64,000 nt of DNA, taken from the NCBI GenBank assembly GCA_028293125.1, contig JAQGPJ010000089.1, positions 1 through 64,000 on the forward strand, given 5' to 3'. The stretch comes from Verrucomicrobiales bacterium (GTDB lineage Bacteria; Verrucomicrobiota; Verrucomicrobiia; Verrucomicrobiales; V1-33). A program made the position numbers and the translations under genes. This document shows positions 33,721 through 42,353 of the stretch, piece by piece. The notes under the pieces were generated by a model. That model searched no databases. It was not told the origin of the DNA and saw only the letters and a list, made by a program, of their open reading frames with translations. Each line of letters opens with the position of its first letter. Position 1 is the stretch's first letter.

Positions 33721-36279
33721 ATGCCCGTTTTCTCATTGGCCCGTTCCGCATTTCCAGTTCTGCCGCTGCTGGCTGGAATGGTGGGATGTGTCCTTCAATC
33801 CCCGGCGCGGGCGGAGGATATCAAAACAGAGGCGGAGACGGATTTTGAAAAAAACATCCGCCCAATCCTGCAGGAGCACTGCTTTGACTGCCATGCGGAC
33901 GGGGCGGACAAGGGAAGTGTGAGCTTCGACGCCGGATCCCTGGAGGAACTGACGGGCCGCACGGATCTGTGGGTGCATGTGCTGAGAAATGTCCGCAGCG
34001 GACTGATGCCCCCGCCCAAAAAGGACCGCATGCCGGGGGAGGAGCTGGAGAAGCTGCAGGCATGGATCAAAAGCAGCGCGCTGAAACTGGACCCGGCCAA
34101 TCCCGATCCGGGCCGGGTGACGCTGAGGCGGCTGAACCGCATCGAATACCGCAACACCATCCGGGACCTGATGGGAATCGATTTCCGGACGGATGAGGAG
34201 TTTCCCGCCGATGATACCGGCTATGGTTTTGACAATATCGGCGACGTGCTGACCACCTCGCCGCTGCTGCTGGAGAAATACATGCAGGCGGCGGAAACCA
34301 TCACCGCCAAAGCAGTGCCGCTGGTGGAGTGGGTGATTCCGCAGCGCCAGATTGGCAAGGACGACTTCCACGGCAAAGGCGATCACTTCAAACGAGGCGG
34401 GGAAATCATCATGCCTGTGTATGAGGCGGCGGATGTGACCGCGGAAGTGAAAATCACAAGGCCCGGCACCTACCGCATCAAATTGGAGGCCATGGTGGTG
34501 GGCTCGTTCCCCTATGATCCCGGCAAGGCCACGGTCACATGGTCGATTGCTGACAAGGAGATTCTTCAAAAAACCATCCAATGGCACGCCGGACAGCGGC
34601 TGGAATCTGACACGGAGCTGAAATGGGAGCCCGGCACCTACCCGCTGCGCATAGTGCTGGAGCCGCAGCAGGGGCGGGACAAACAACCGCCGGAAATCCC
34701 TGGCGAGGGCAAACCCTTTGTCGATCTGCGCCTGCGCGGGGCCACGCTGGAGGGGCCGCTGGAGAAGGAGGCGGCGGCCCGGCCGCCAAATTTCGCACGC
34801 TTTTTCCCCCGCGAAACCATTCCGGACCAACCGGCGGACCGCCGGCAGTACATGGCGGAGATTCTGCGCCGCATGACTGCCCTGGCTTTCCGCAGGCCAG
34901 TGGATGAGGCCACGGTGGAGCGTCTGACCGGACTGGCGGAGCAGACCGCCGGCGCGCCGGACGGCTCCTTTCAAAAAGGCATCGCCCGCGCCCTGACCGC
35001 GGTGCTTGCCTCCCCGCGCTTTCTGTTCCGCATGGAGGACACCCTGCCGGTGGAGGATCCCAAGGCCTACCCGCTGCTGGATGAGTATGCCCTGGCGTCC
35101 AGACTGTCCTATTTCCTGTGGTCCACCATGCCGGACGCGGAACTGCGGGAGCTGGCGGAGCGCGGGACTTTGAGGCAAAACCTGCCCGCCCAGGTGCGGC
35201 GGCTGCTGGCGGACGAACGGTCCAACCAGTTTGTCAGCAACTTCGCCGGCCAGTGGCTGCAGACACGCGATGTCGAAAGCGTCAGCATCGATGCCCGGAC
35301 CGTGCTGTCCCGCGACGCGGGATCGGAGCGCGATCTGCGCGAGCGCTTCCAGCGCCGGCGGGAACTGAATGCCGCCATTGACGAGGCGGAGAAGGCGCAC
35401 GATCAGGTGAAAGTGGCGGCGCTGAAGGCGGAGATGGCCAAGCTGCGCAACCTGCTGGGCACCCGGCGGATCGAGTTCAGCGGCGATCTGCGCTCGGCCA
35501 TGCGGCAGGAGGCGGAGCTGTTTTTCCGCTATCTGCTGCGGGAGGACCGCAGCGTGCTGGAGCTGGTGGACACCCGCCAGACGTTTCTCAATGAAATCCT
35601 CGCCAACCACTACGGCGTGCCGGGCGTGACCGGAGGCAACATGCGGCTCGTGGACCTGCCGCCGGACAGTCCGCGCGGCGGGGTGCTGACCATGGGCACG
35701 GTGCTGGCGGTGACCTCCAATCCCACCCGTACCTCGCCAGTAAAGCGGGGGCTTTTCATCCTGGACAATATTCTTGGCACTCCGCCACCGCCCCCGCCGC
35801 CGGATATTCCCTCGCTCGAGGCTTCGGAAAAACCGCACCAGGATGGCAGCGATCCCACGCTGCGCGAGGCCTTGGAGATGCACCGCGCCAAACCGCTCTG
35901 CGCCTCCTGCCATCAGCGGATGGACCCGCTGGGGCTGGCGCTGGAAAACTTCAACGCCATCGGTCTGTGGCGCGATCAGGAGCGCGGCCAGCCGCTGGCG
36001 TCCCCGGCGGGCCAGCTGGTAACCGGCGAGGCGTTCCAGGATGTGCGGGAACTGAAGCGCCTTCTGGTCACCGACCGGCGGATGGACTATTACCGCTGCC
36101 TGACGGAAAAGCTGCTGACCTACGCCTTGGGGCGCGGGCCGGAGCCCTGCGATATCCAGACCGTTGACGGCATCGTGAACCGCCTTGAGCAAAGCCACGG
36201 AAAATTCTCCAGTCTGATCACGGGCATCATTGATTCCCCAGCCTTTCAAAAACGCCAACGTCAAAGCCAAGCGCCATGA
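33721..36279 (+). CDS. Planctomycete-type cytochrome protein with DUF1587/1592/1588/1585 domains
   Basis: 852 residues from ATG 33721; the frame extends upstream into unrelated sequence. An N-terminal export segment (residues 1-31) is followed by a PSCyt1 domain with C54-F-D-C57-H58 (EHCFDCHADGADKGSVSFD). Then come the DUF1587-type RLNRIEYRNTIRDLMGIDF, the DUF1595/1592 region (SRLSYFLWSTMPDAELRELA), the DUF1588 region with a second heme-type site C727-A-S-C730-H731 and the DUF1585 end (KLLTYALGRGPEPCDIQTVD). The family is typical of Planctomycetes and Verrucomicrobia and is presumed to be a periplasmic redox protein. It overlaps the DUF1552 gene by 4 nt (ATGA). Confidence 0.95.
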   Translation: MPVFSLARSAFPVLPLLAGMVGCVLQSPARAEDIKTEAETDFEKNIRPILQEHCFDCHADGADKGSVSFDAGSLEELTGRTDLWVHVLRNVRSGLMPPPKKDRMPGEELEKLQAWIKSSALKLDPANPDPGRVTLRRLNRIEYRNTIRDLMGIDFRTDEEFPADDTGYGFDNIGDVLTTSPLLLEKYMQAAETITAKAVPLVEWVIPQRQIGKDDFHGKGDHFKRGGEIIMPVYEAADVTAEVKITRPGTYRIKLEAMVVGSFPYDPGKATVTWSIADKEILQKTIQWHAGQRLESDTELKWEPGTYPLRIVLEPQQGRDKQPPEIPGEGKPFVDLRLRGATLEGPLEKEAAARPPNFARFFPRETIPDQPADRRQYMAEILRRMTALAFRRPVDEATVERLTGLAEQTAGAPDGSFQKGIARALTAVLASPRFLFRMEDTLPVEDPKAYPLLDEYALASRLSYFLWSTMPDAELRELAERGTLRQNLPAQVRRLLADERSNQFVSNFAGQWLQTRDVESVSIDARTVLSRDAGSERDLRERFQRRRELNAAIDEAEKAHDQVKVAALKAEMAKLRNLLGTRRIEFSGDLRSAMRQEAELFFRYLLREDRSVLELVDTRQTFLNEILANHYGVPGVTGGNMRLVDLPPDSPRGGVLTMGTVLAVTSNPTRTSPVKRGLFILDNILGTPPPPPPPDIPSLEASEKPHQDGSDPTLREALEMHRAKPLCASCHQRMDPLGLALENFNAIGLWRDQERGQPLASPAGQLVTGEAFQDVRELKRLLVTDRRMDYYRCLTEKLLTYALGRGPEPCDIQTVDGIVNRLEQSHGKFSSLITGIIDSPAFQKRQRQSQAP

Positions 36280-37652
36280 TCCTTCAATCCACCAGCCGCC
36301 GCCGCTTTCTCCGCGGCATGGGAGCCTGCCTCTCTCTGCCTGTCTTTGAGTCCACCCTCAGCCGCGCCGCCACGGCCACAGCCACGGCGGGGGCCGGTTC
36401 CGCCATGGCCACCACGGCCACGGGGGCACCGCTGCGCATGGGCTTCATCTATTTCCCCAACGGGGCCATCCACAACGACTGGTGGCCGACCGGGCAGGGG
36501 AGGGATTTCGCCTTTGGCCCCACGCTGTCGCCTCTGGAGGCGCTGAAGCACCGCGTGCAGGTCGTCTCCGGCCTGGAGCATAAAAACGCGGAGGCCGGCA
36601 ACGACGGCGCCGGCGACCACGCCCGCGCCAACGGCACCTTTCTGACGGGAGTGCGGGTCAAGAAGACAGCGGGCAGCGACATTTATGCCGGCATCTCCGT
36701 GGACCAGATCGTGGCCCGGCACATCAGCGGGCAAACCCGCTTCGCCTCGCTGGAGCTCTCCACCGATCCCCATCGGAAATCCGGCGGCTGCGACTCCGGC
36801 TACTCCTGCGCCTACGAGGCCAATCTGGCTTGGCGCTCGCCGACCTCCCCGCTGTCCCCGGAGTCAAACCCCCGGCTGGTGTTCGAGCGTCTTTTTGGAG
36901 CCGGAGTCCCTGGCGAGCGCTCCGCCAGCCTGCTCCAGCGCCGGCAGCAGCAGCGCTCCATCCTCGATTTTGTCATGGACGACGCCAAAGCCGTCCAGAA
37001 AACCCTAACCCACCGCGACAAGGCCAAGCTGGAGGAATACCTCACCGGTGTCCGGGAAATCGAGGAGCGCATCACCATCGCCGAGCGCTTTGCCGACCGC
37101 ACTCCGGATCCCTCCATTCCCACTCCGGATGGTATCCCCTCCGCTTATGACCAGTACATCAAGCTGATGTTCAGCATGATGGCCCTGGCATTCGAGACGG
37201 ACTCCACCCGCGTGGCCTCCCTGATCCTGGCGCACGACGGCAGCAACCGCCCGTTCAGCGAAATCGGGATTTCGGAAGGGCACCACAGCCTTTCCCACCA
37301 CCGCAACGATGCCGACATGATCGCCAAGGTGGCGCGCATCGACCAGTTCTACGTGACCCGGCTGGCGGAGTTTCTGACGGAACTGGAGTCCAAAAAGGAC
37401 CTCGACGGCCAGTCGGTGCTGCATAACTCCACCATCGTCTACGGCTGCGGCAACTCCGACGGCAACCGCCACACCCACACCAACCTGCCCATCCTTGTGG
37501 CCGGCAACGGCGGCGGCGCGGTCCACCCCGGTCGCTTTCTGAAGCTGGACGATACTCCCATGTGCAACCTGTATCTGAACATGCTCGACCACATGGGTAT
37601 TCCCGGCATGGAGCGTTTCGGCGACAGTACGGGGAGGCTGGCGGATATTTGA
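36276..37652 (+). CDS. DUF1552-family exported protein
   Basis: 458 residues starting within the stop codon of the previous gene (ATGA), so the two are translationally coupled. A twin-arginine-like signal SRRRFLRGMGACLSLPVFES (residues 7-26) leads. The mature part contains FIYFPNGAIHNDWWPTGQG, HARANGTFLTG and LILAHDGSNRPFSEIGI-type conserved blocks, and GCGNSDGNRHTHTNLP. Members usually sit beside a DUF1592 protein, as here, and are probably its periplasmic partner. The biochemical role is unknown. Confidence 0.95.
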   Translation: MILQSTSRRRFLRGMGACLSLPVFESTLSRAATATATAGAGSAMATTATGAPLRMGFIYFPNGAIHNDWWPTGQGRDFAFGPTLSPLEALKHRVQVVSGLEHKNAEAGNDGAGDHARANGTFLTGVRVKKTAGSDIYAGISVDQIVARHISGQTRFASLELSTDPHRKSGGCDSGYSCAYEANLAWRSPTSPLSPESNPRLVFERLFGAGVPGERSASLLQRRQQQRSILDFVMDDAKAVQKTLTHRDKAKLEEYLTGVREIEERITIAERFADRTPDPSIPTPDGIPSAYDQYIKLMFSMMALAFETDSTRVASLILAHDGSNRPFSEIGISEGHHSLSHHRNDADMIAKVARIDQFYVTRLAEFLTELESKKDLDGQSVLHNSTIVYGCGNSDGNRHTHTNLPILVAGNGGGAVHPGRFLKLDDTPMCNLYLNMLDHMGIPGMERFGDSTGRLADI

Positions 37653-37846
37653 GGACGGGTTGCGCACAGGTTTTTCTGTAGAGTCGGGATGTCCTCCTCA
37701 CGCGGAGAGATCCCACAATTTGAAAAGGTTGCCCACACCTGATACTGATGGCTCCTTTTTCCCGGCATCCTGGGGAAACGATGGACGCCTGACGGAAATG
37801 ATGCTCCCTGTAAGGATTCCCGCCCTTTCCGTGTCCGCCTGATCCA

Positions 37847-39622
37847 ATGACCTTTCTGGCCCCGCTCTTTTTCTGGTCGTTTCTCAGTCTGTTGCCGCTG
37901 GTGGCGGTTTATTTCCTGAAAGTCCGGCCCCGGAGACGGGAGACGACGGCTTATTTCCTTTGGGAAAAGGTTTTCACGGAGAAAAAGACGGCCTCCCTGT
38001 TCCAGCGGCTGCGGGATCTGTGGTCGCTGGCGCTGATGGCGCTGATGTTTGGCGCGGTCTGTCTGGCGCTGACCAAACCGGAGCTTTCCGCCACCGCCCG
38101 GCAGGACCTGCTCATCCTGCTGGATAATTCCGCCTCCATGGCCGCCGGCGCGGGCGGTGACCAGCGCATGGCCTTGGCGCGGGAGGCGGCGGGGGATCTG
38201 ATCCGCGGGATGGACGGCACGCAGCGCGCGGCGGTAGCCACGGTGGCCGATGAAGTCACTTTTCTATCCCATCAGACTGATAATCCCCGACAGCTTCTGG
38301 ACGCCATCGCCGGGGTGGCCCCGACCTCACTCTCCCTGCGTCCGGCGGCGCTGGCGGCCCTGCGTTCGGGGGATTCCGCGGAGTGGATGAAAAACCACCG
38401 GGTGATCCTCATTACGGACGGCTGCTTCACGGGAACCGCTCCGCCGCCGGAGGGTATCGAAATTTTGAAGGTTGGCACCCCGCTGGAGAATGCCGGCATC
38501 GTGGCCGCCGATGCCCATTATCTGCCGGGCTCCGGCAACCGGCTGTCCTTTTACCTGCGGGCGGCCTCCTCCTTCAAACAGCCGGTGCGGACGGATCTGG
38601 TGCTGAAACCGGAAGGCTCCGAAGCGATTGGAAAGCTGATCTCCCTGACTCTCCAACCGGGACTGAATGCCGGCGAGACTTTCACCATTGAGGACGCCGT
38701 TCCGGGCAAATGGACCGCCACTCTGGAACTCAAGGACGCTTTTCCGGGGGACAACACCGCTTTTCTGGCAGTCATGCGCCCGCCCGCGCTGCGGGTGCGG
38801 GTGGAGGCTGCGGACAAATACTTCCTTGAGCACTCCGTGACTGCGTTCTCCGGCGATTCCGGATTTCTGACCTTGGTGCAGGATTCACCCCAGCTGGTGC
38901 TCTCCAAAGGCGGCGCGCCGGATGCCCCTTTGTCAATGATTTTCCAGCCTGAAGGCGACTCGGCCTGGTGGAGCAAATTAGGGGATCCCTTGGAGAACGT
39001 GGTGCCACAGGTGAAAATCCCGGATCACCCCGTGCTGCGGCATGTGGACGCCGCCAGTCTCAGCTTTGCCGGCGCGCGTCAGCTGACCGCGCCCGAGGGG
39101 GCGCTGGTGCTGGTGGACACCGGGGACGGCGTGCCGCTGCTTTACATCGCCCGGTCAGGCGGCCGGGCGGCGGCGGTGGTGAACATGGATCCGCTGGCGG
39201 CGGAGTTTTATTACTCCGCGTGGTTTCCGGTGCTGGTTTACACGACCGCCTCCAGCCTGGCCTCGCGGGGTGAGCCCCTGGCGGCGGCCTATGCGCCCGG
39301 CAGCACCATTGCTGTGCCCGGGGCAGGGGAGGGAAAGACCACGCAAATCACCGCTCCGGACGGCACCACCGGCGAAACCGCCGCCGCCACCTATGGTCCG
39401 CTGGCCGTGCCCGGTTTTTATTCCCTGACCAATGCCGCGGGCACCTGGCTGACCGCGGCCTCGCTGATGGCTCCCGGCGAAAGCCTGCTGGACAACTCCG
39501 CCACCGCCACCACGCTCCAGCCCATCGCCCGGGGCTGGCCGCCCTATCTGCTGCTCACCCTGGCGGCTCTGGTGCTTCTTCTTCTGGAATCCGTGTTGTA
39601 CCACCGGCGTAAAGTGGGCTGA
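37847..39622 (+). CDS. BatA-like membrane protein with VWA domain
   Basis: 591 residues. The N-terminal BatA segment is membrane-anchored (FLAPLFFWSFLSLLPLVAVY, then a cytoplasmic LKVRPRRRETT). A second transmembrane helix (about 60-80) leads into a von Willebrand A domain with the metal-binding motif DNSASM in LLILLDNSASMAAG and a later VILITDGCF. A long beta-rich extracytoplasmic part and a C-terminal helix (LLTLAALVLLLLESVLYHRR) complete it. Related proteins usually belong to MoxR-DUF58-VWA clusters, but no MoxR or DUF58 gene is present here. It is probably an envelope protein-interaction module; function unknown. Confidence 0.85.
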   Translation: MTFLAPLFFWSFLSLLPLVAVYFLKVRPRRRETTAYFLWEKVFTEKKTASLFQRLRDLWSLALMALMFGAVCLALTKPELSATARQDLLILLDNSASMAAGAGGDQRMALAREAAGDLIRGMDGTQRAAVATVADEVTFLSHQTDNPRQLLDAIAGVAPTSLSLRPAALAALRSGDSAEWMKNHRVILITDGCFTGTAPPPEGIEILKVGTPLENAGIVAADAHYLPGSGNRLSFYLRAASSFKQPVRTDLVLKPEGSEAIGKLISLTLQPGLNAGETFTIEDAVPGKWTATLELKDAFPGDNTAFLAVMRPPALRVRVEAADKYFLEHSVTAFSGDSGFLTLVQDSPQLVLSKGGAPDAPLSMIFQPEGDSAWWSKLGDPLENVVPQVKIPDHPVLRHVDAASLSFAGARQLTAPEGALVLVDTGDGVPLLYIARSGGRAAAVVNMDPLAAEFYYSAWFPVLVYTTASSLASRGEPLAAAYAPGSTIAVPGAGEGKTTQITAPDGTTGETAAATYGPLAVPGFYSLTNAAGTWLTAASLMAPGESLLDNSATATTLQPIARGWPPYLLLTLAALVLLLLESVLYHRRKVG

Positions 39623-39725
39623 GGCCTCCGCGCCGAATGCAAGGATTTTGTAAAATGCTGATTGGCAAGCCCTGGCTCCCACATTAGCCAGTGCGCGGCT
39701 TTCATCCGTTCTTTCTCCCGCACCC

Positions 39726-41096
39726 ATGTCCCCTTGGCTCGATGTCCTGATTCAAGCGCTCCCGGACCGCGTCCACACCGACGCCGTCACGCTGACCGCC
39801 CATGCCGCCGACAAGTGGTTTGCCTCCCAGGAGCCGGAGGCCGTGGTGCTGGCCTCCAATACGGAAGAGGTCTCCAGGGCCATGCGCATCGCCCATGAGC
39901 ACCGCGTGCCTGTCACCACCCGCGGAGGCGGGGTCGGTTACGTCGGAGGCTGCGTGCCGGTGAAGGGAGGCCTGGTCATTGCCTTGGCGGGCATGAACCA
40001 GATTCTGGAAATCAACCCGCAGGACGGGGTGGTGGTGGTGCAGCCCGGCGTCATCACCGGCGACCTTCAGGATGCTGTGCGGAAACTGGGCTGGTATTAT
40101 CCCCCGGATCCCGCGAGCCTGCGCGAGTGCAGCCTGGGCGGCAATGTGGCCACGAACGCCGGCGGTCCGCGCTGCCTTAAATACGGTGTCACCCGCCCCT
40201 ACGTGCTGGGGCTGGAGGTGGTGCTCGCCAATGGCGATATCCTGCGCACCGGGGGGCGATGCCATAAAAACCGCCAGGGATTCGACCTCACGGGAGTATT
40301 TGTGGGCAGCGAGGGCATGTTGGGCATCATTACGGAGATCACCCTGCGCATCATCCCCCATCCGCCGACCCGCGCGCTGCTGGGAGCCACCTTCCGCACT
40401 TTCCCGGAAGCCGCCGCCGCCGTGCAGAAAATCCTGGGGGCCGGCCATCTGCCGTCCGCCTTGGAGATTACGGACAAATTCACGCTGCAGGCGGCCCGCA
40501 ATTTTCTGGGAGAGGAACGCACCCCGCACGGCGACGCCCACCTGTTTGTGGAGACGGACGGACACGCCGAGGCCGTGGGCGCGGAGGCAAAAAAACTGAC
40601 CGCCCTCCTGCGCGGAGCCGGAGCTATCGGCATCAAGACTGCCACCACCGAGCAGGAGGTGGAGAATCTGTGGTCGCTGCGGCGGGAATTTTCCTACAGC
40701 CTGCGGGCCACCGGCCTGACCAAGCTCAACGAGGATGTGGTGGTGCCGCGCAGCCGTCTGGTGGATCTGGTGCAGTTCGCCGAGTCCCTGCAGGCGCAGA
40801 GCGGCTTCCCCATCGCCTGCTTCGGCCATGCCGGGGACGGGAATATCCACGTGAACATCATGGTGCCGGACATGGAGGATCCGGTGCAGAGGGAGCGGGC
40901 GGAGGGGGCGCTGGACCGGCTTTTCCATCATGTGCTCAGCCTCGGCGGTGTCATCAGCGGGGAGCACGGCATCGGTCTTGCCAAAAAGCGCTGGTTTCCC
41001 GACGCCGTCGGTGAGGTGGCGGTGCAAACCCATGCCGCCCTCAAGGCCGCACTGGACCCGCTGGGGCTCCTTAATCCTGGCAAGTTTCTGGATTGA
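39726..41096 (+). CDS. GlcD-type FAD-linked oxidoreductase
   Basis: 456 residues, no signal peptide. The N-terminal FAD-binding domain carries PVTTRGGGVGYVGGCVPVKG, GVVVVQPGVITGDLQDAV and ECSLGGNVATNAGGPRCLKY. The C-terminal domain carries CFGHAGDGNIHVNIMV, with the histidines that position the substrate, and ISGEHGIGLAKKRW. This is the glycolate oxidase subunit D / D-lactate dehydrogenase family, oxidising a 2-hydroxy acid. There are no partner GlcE or GlcF genes next door, so the acceptor is uncertain. It starts 103 bp after the VWA gene and is followed by a 155-bp gap before pstS. Confidence 0.92.
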   Translation: MSPWLDVLIQALPDRVHTDAVTLTAHAADKWFASQEPEAVVLASNTEEVSRAMRIAHEHRVPVTTRGGGVGYVGGCVPVKGGLVIALAGMNQILEINPQDGVVVVQPGVITGDLQDAVRKLGWYYPPDPASLRECSLGGNVATNAGGPRCLKYGVTRPYVLGLEVVLANGDILRTGGRCHKNRQGFDLTGVFVGSEGMLGIITEITLRIIPHPPTRALLGATFRTFPEAAAAVQKILGAGHLPSALEITDKFTLQAARNFLGEERTPHGDAHLFVETDGHAEAVGAEAKKLTALLRGAGAIGIKTATTEQEVENLWSLRREFSYSLRATGLTKLNEDVVVPRSRLVDLVQFAESLQAQSGFPIACFGHAGDGNIHVNIMVPDMEDPVQRERAEGALDRLFHHVLSLGGVISGEHGIGLAKKRWFPDAVGEVAVQTHAALKAALDPLGLLNPGKFLD

Positions 41097-41251
41097 GCCG
41101 GGGGCGGAAGGCCCAGAGTTACGGTATTGTCACAGAGGATTATTTGTCCGGCGGGATTGCCGGCGCTCATGTGAGGCGTGGTCAGCAGAGCCGCGGCTGA
41201 AGGGGGATTTCCCCGTGCCGCCCGAGCCGATCCAGCATCCCACCTCACGTT

Positions 41252-42235
41252 ATGAAACTGAACTTCCCGTCACTCAAAAACCTCCAACTCGCTCTGGTGC
41301 TGGCCGTGGCCGCCACGACCGCCGCCCAGGCTGAAAATGTCAAGGTTGATCCCGCCATCAAACCTTACAAGTCCGTGAGCGGTGTCTCCGGCACGCTGAA
41401 CTCTATCGGTTCCGACACTCTGAACAATGTGATGACCCTGTGGGCGGAGAGCTTCAAGAAGCAGTATCCCAACGTCACCATTCAGATCGAGGGCAAGGGC
41501 TCGGCCACCGCGCCTCCCGCCCTCATCGAAGGCACCGCCCAGCTGGGCCCGATGAGCCGCCCCATGAAGCAGGACGAGCTGGACAAGTTTGAGAAAAAAT
41601 TCGGTTACAAGCCGACGGAGGTGAAAGTGGCCATCGACGCCTTGGCGGTGTTTGTGCACAAGGACAATCCCATCAAGGGCCTCACGATGCAGCAGGTGGA
41701 CGGCATCTTCTCCTCCACCTACAAGGCGGGCGGCAAAAACATCGCTGTCTGGAGCGATGCCGGTGTGGATGCCTGGTCCGGCAAGGCTATCTCCATTTTT
41801 GGCCGTAACAGCGCCTCCGGCACCTACGGCTTCTTCAAGGAGCACGCGCTGGCTAAAGGCGACTTCAAGCCCACCGTCAATGAGCAGCCGGGCTCCAGCG
41901 GCGTGGTGCAGGGCATCGCCTCCAATCAATATTCCATCGGCTATTCCGGTATCGGTTATGGCACCCCCGGTGTGAAGACGGTGCCGCTGGCGGCCAAAGC
42001 CGGTGCCCCCTTCTCCGCCGCCACCTATGAGAACTGCCTCAGTGGTGACTATCCCATGGCCCGTTTTCTGAGCATCTACGTCAATAAGAAGCCCAACCAG
42101 CCCATGGACAAGCTGACGGCGGAGTTCCTGAAATTCGTGGTGTCCAAGGAGGGACAGGAGGTTGTGGTCAAGGACCACTACTACCCGATCACTCCTGAAA
42201 TCGCCAAGGAGCTGGTGACCGGCGCTAAAAAGTGA
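41252..42235 (+). CDS. pstS: Phosphate ABC transporter substrate-binding protein
   Basis: 327 residues with a signal peptide (KNLQLALVLAVAATTAAQA). The mature protein begins with the phosphate-binding loop in SGTLNSIGSDTLNNVMTLW and contains GKGSATAPPALIEGTAQLGP, IFGRNSASGTYGFFKEH and QPGSSGVVQGIASNQYSIGY, the four segments that cradle phosphate. It captures phosphate in the periplasm for PstC/PstA. It heads the pst cluster, and the large hairpin after it probably raises its level relative to downstream genes. Confidence 0.96.
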   Translation: MKLNFPSLKNLQLALVLAVAATTAAQAENVKVDPAIKPYKSVSGVSGTLNSIGSDTLNNVMTLWAESFKKQYPNVTIQIEGKGSATAPPALIEGTAQLGPMSRPMKQDELDKFEKKFGYKPTEVKVAIDALAVFVHKDNPIKGLTMQQVDGIFSSTYKAGGKNIAVWSDAGVDAWSGKAISIFGRNSASGTYGFFKEHALAKGDFKPTVNEQPGSSGVVQGIASNQYSIGYSGIGYGTPGVKTVPLAAKAGAPFSAATYENCLSGDYPMARFLSIYVNKKPNQPMDKLTAEFLKFVVSKEGQEVVVKDHYYPITPEIAKELVTGAKK

Positions 42236-42272
42236 CCGTGCCCGGCCCATCGCCTGTCTGACCATTCCTGGA

Positions 42273-42302
42273 GATGCGGTCCGGGGTCATCCTGGACCGC
42301 AT
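42273..42302 (+). promoter_or_regulatory. Intercistronic hairpin between pstS and pstC
   Basis: Stem ATGCGGTCC with GGACCGCAT, extended by partly matched GG/CC around GTCAT. It lies 38 nt past the pstS stop and about 50 nt before pstC, without a strong T-run (CCCTTTCC). This form is known to protect or attenuate the first cistron of high-expression binding-protein operons, so it probably sets more PstS than permease. Confidence 0.6.
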
Positions 42303-42353
42303 TCCCTTTCCCCAGCCATTCCTTCCGGCCCATGGCCGGCTGTTTTCCCTGTC

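Noticed and set aside
33733-36270. An 845-residue minus-strand open frame
   Set aside because: It is antisense to the DUF1592 gene throughout, arginine/histidine-rich and without motifs.
41097-41251. A Pho-box-like pair upstream of pstS (TTGTCAC ... TTGTCC near 41128-41150)
   Set aside because: The two half-sites are 17 bp apart instead of 11 bp and the second is imperfect, so it does not fit the known box.
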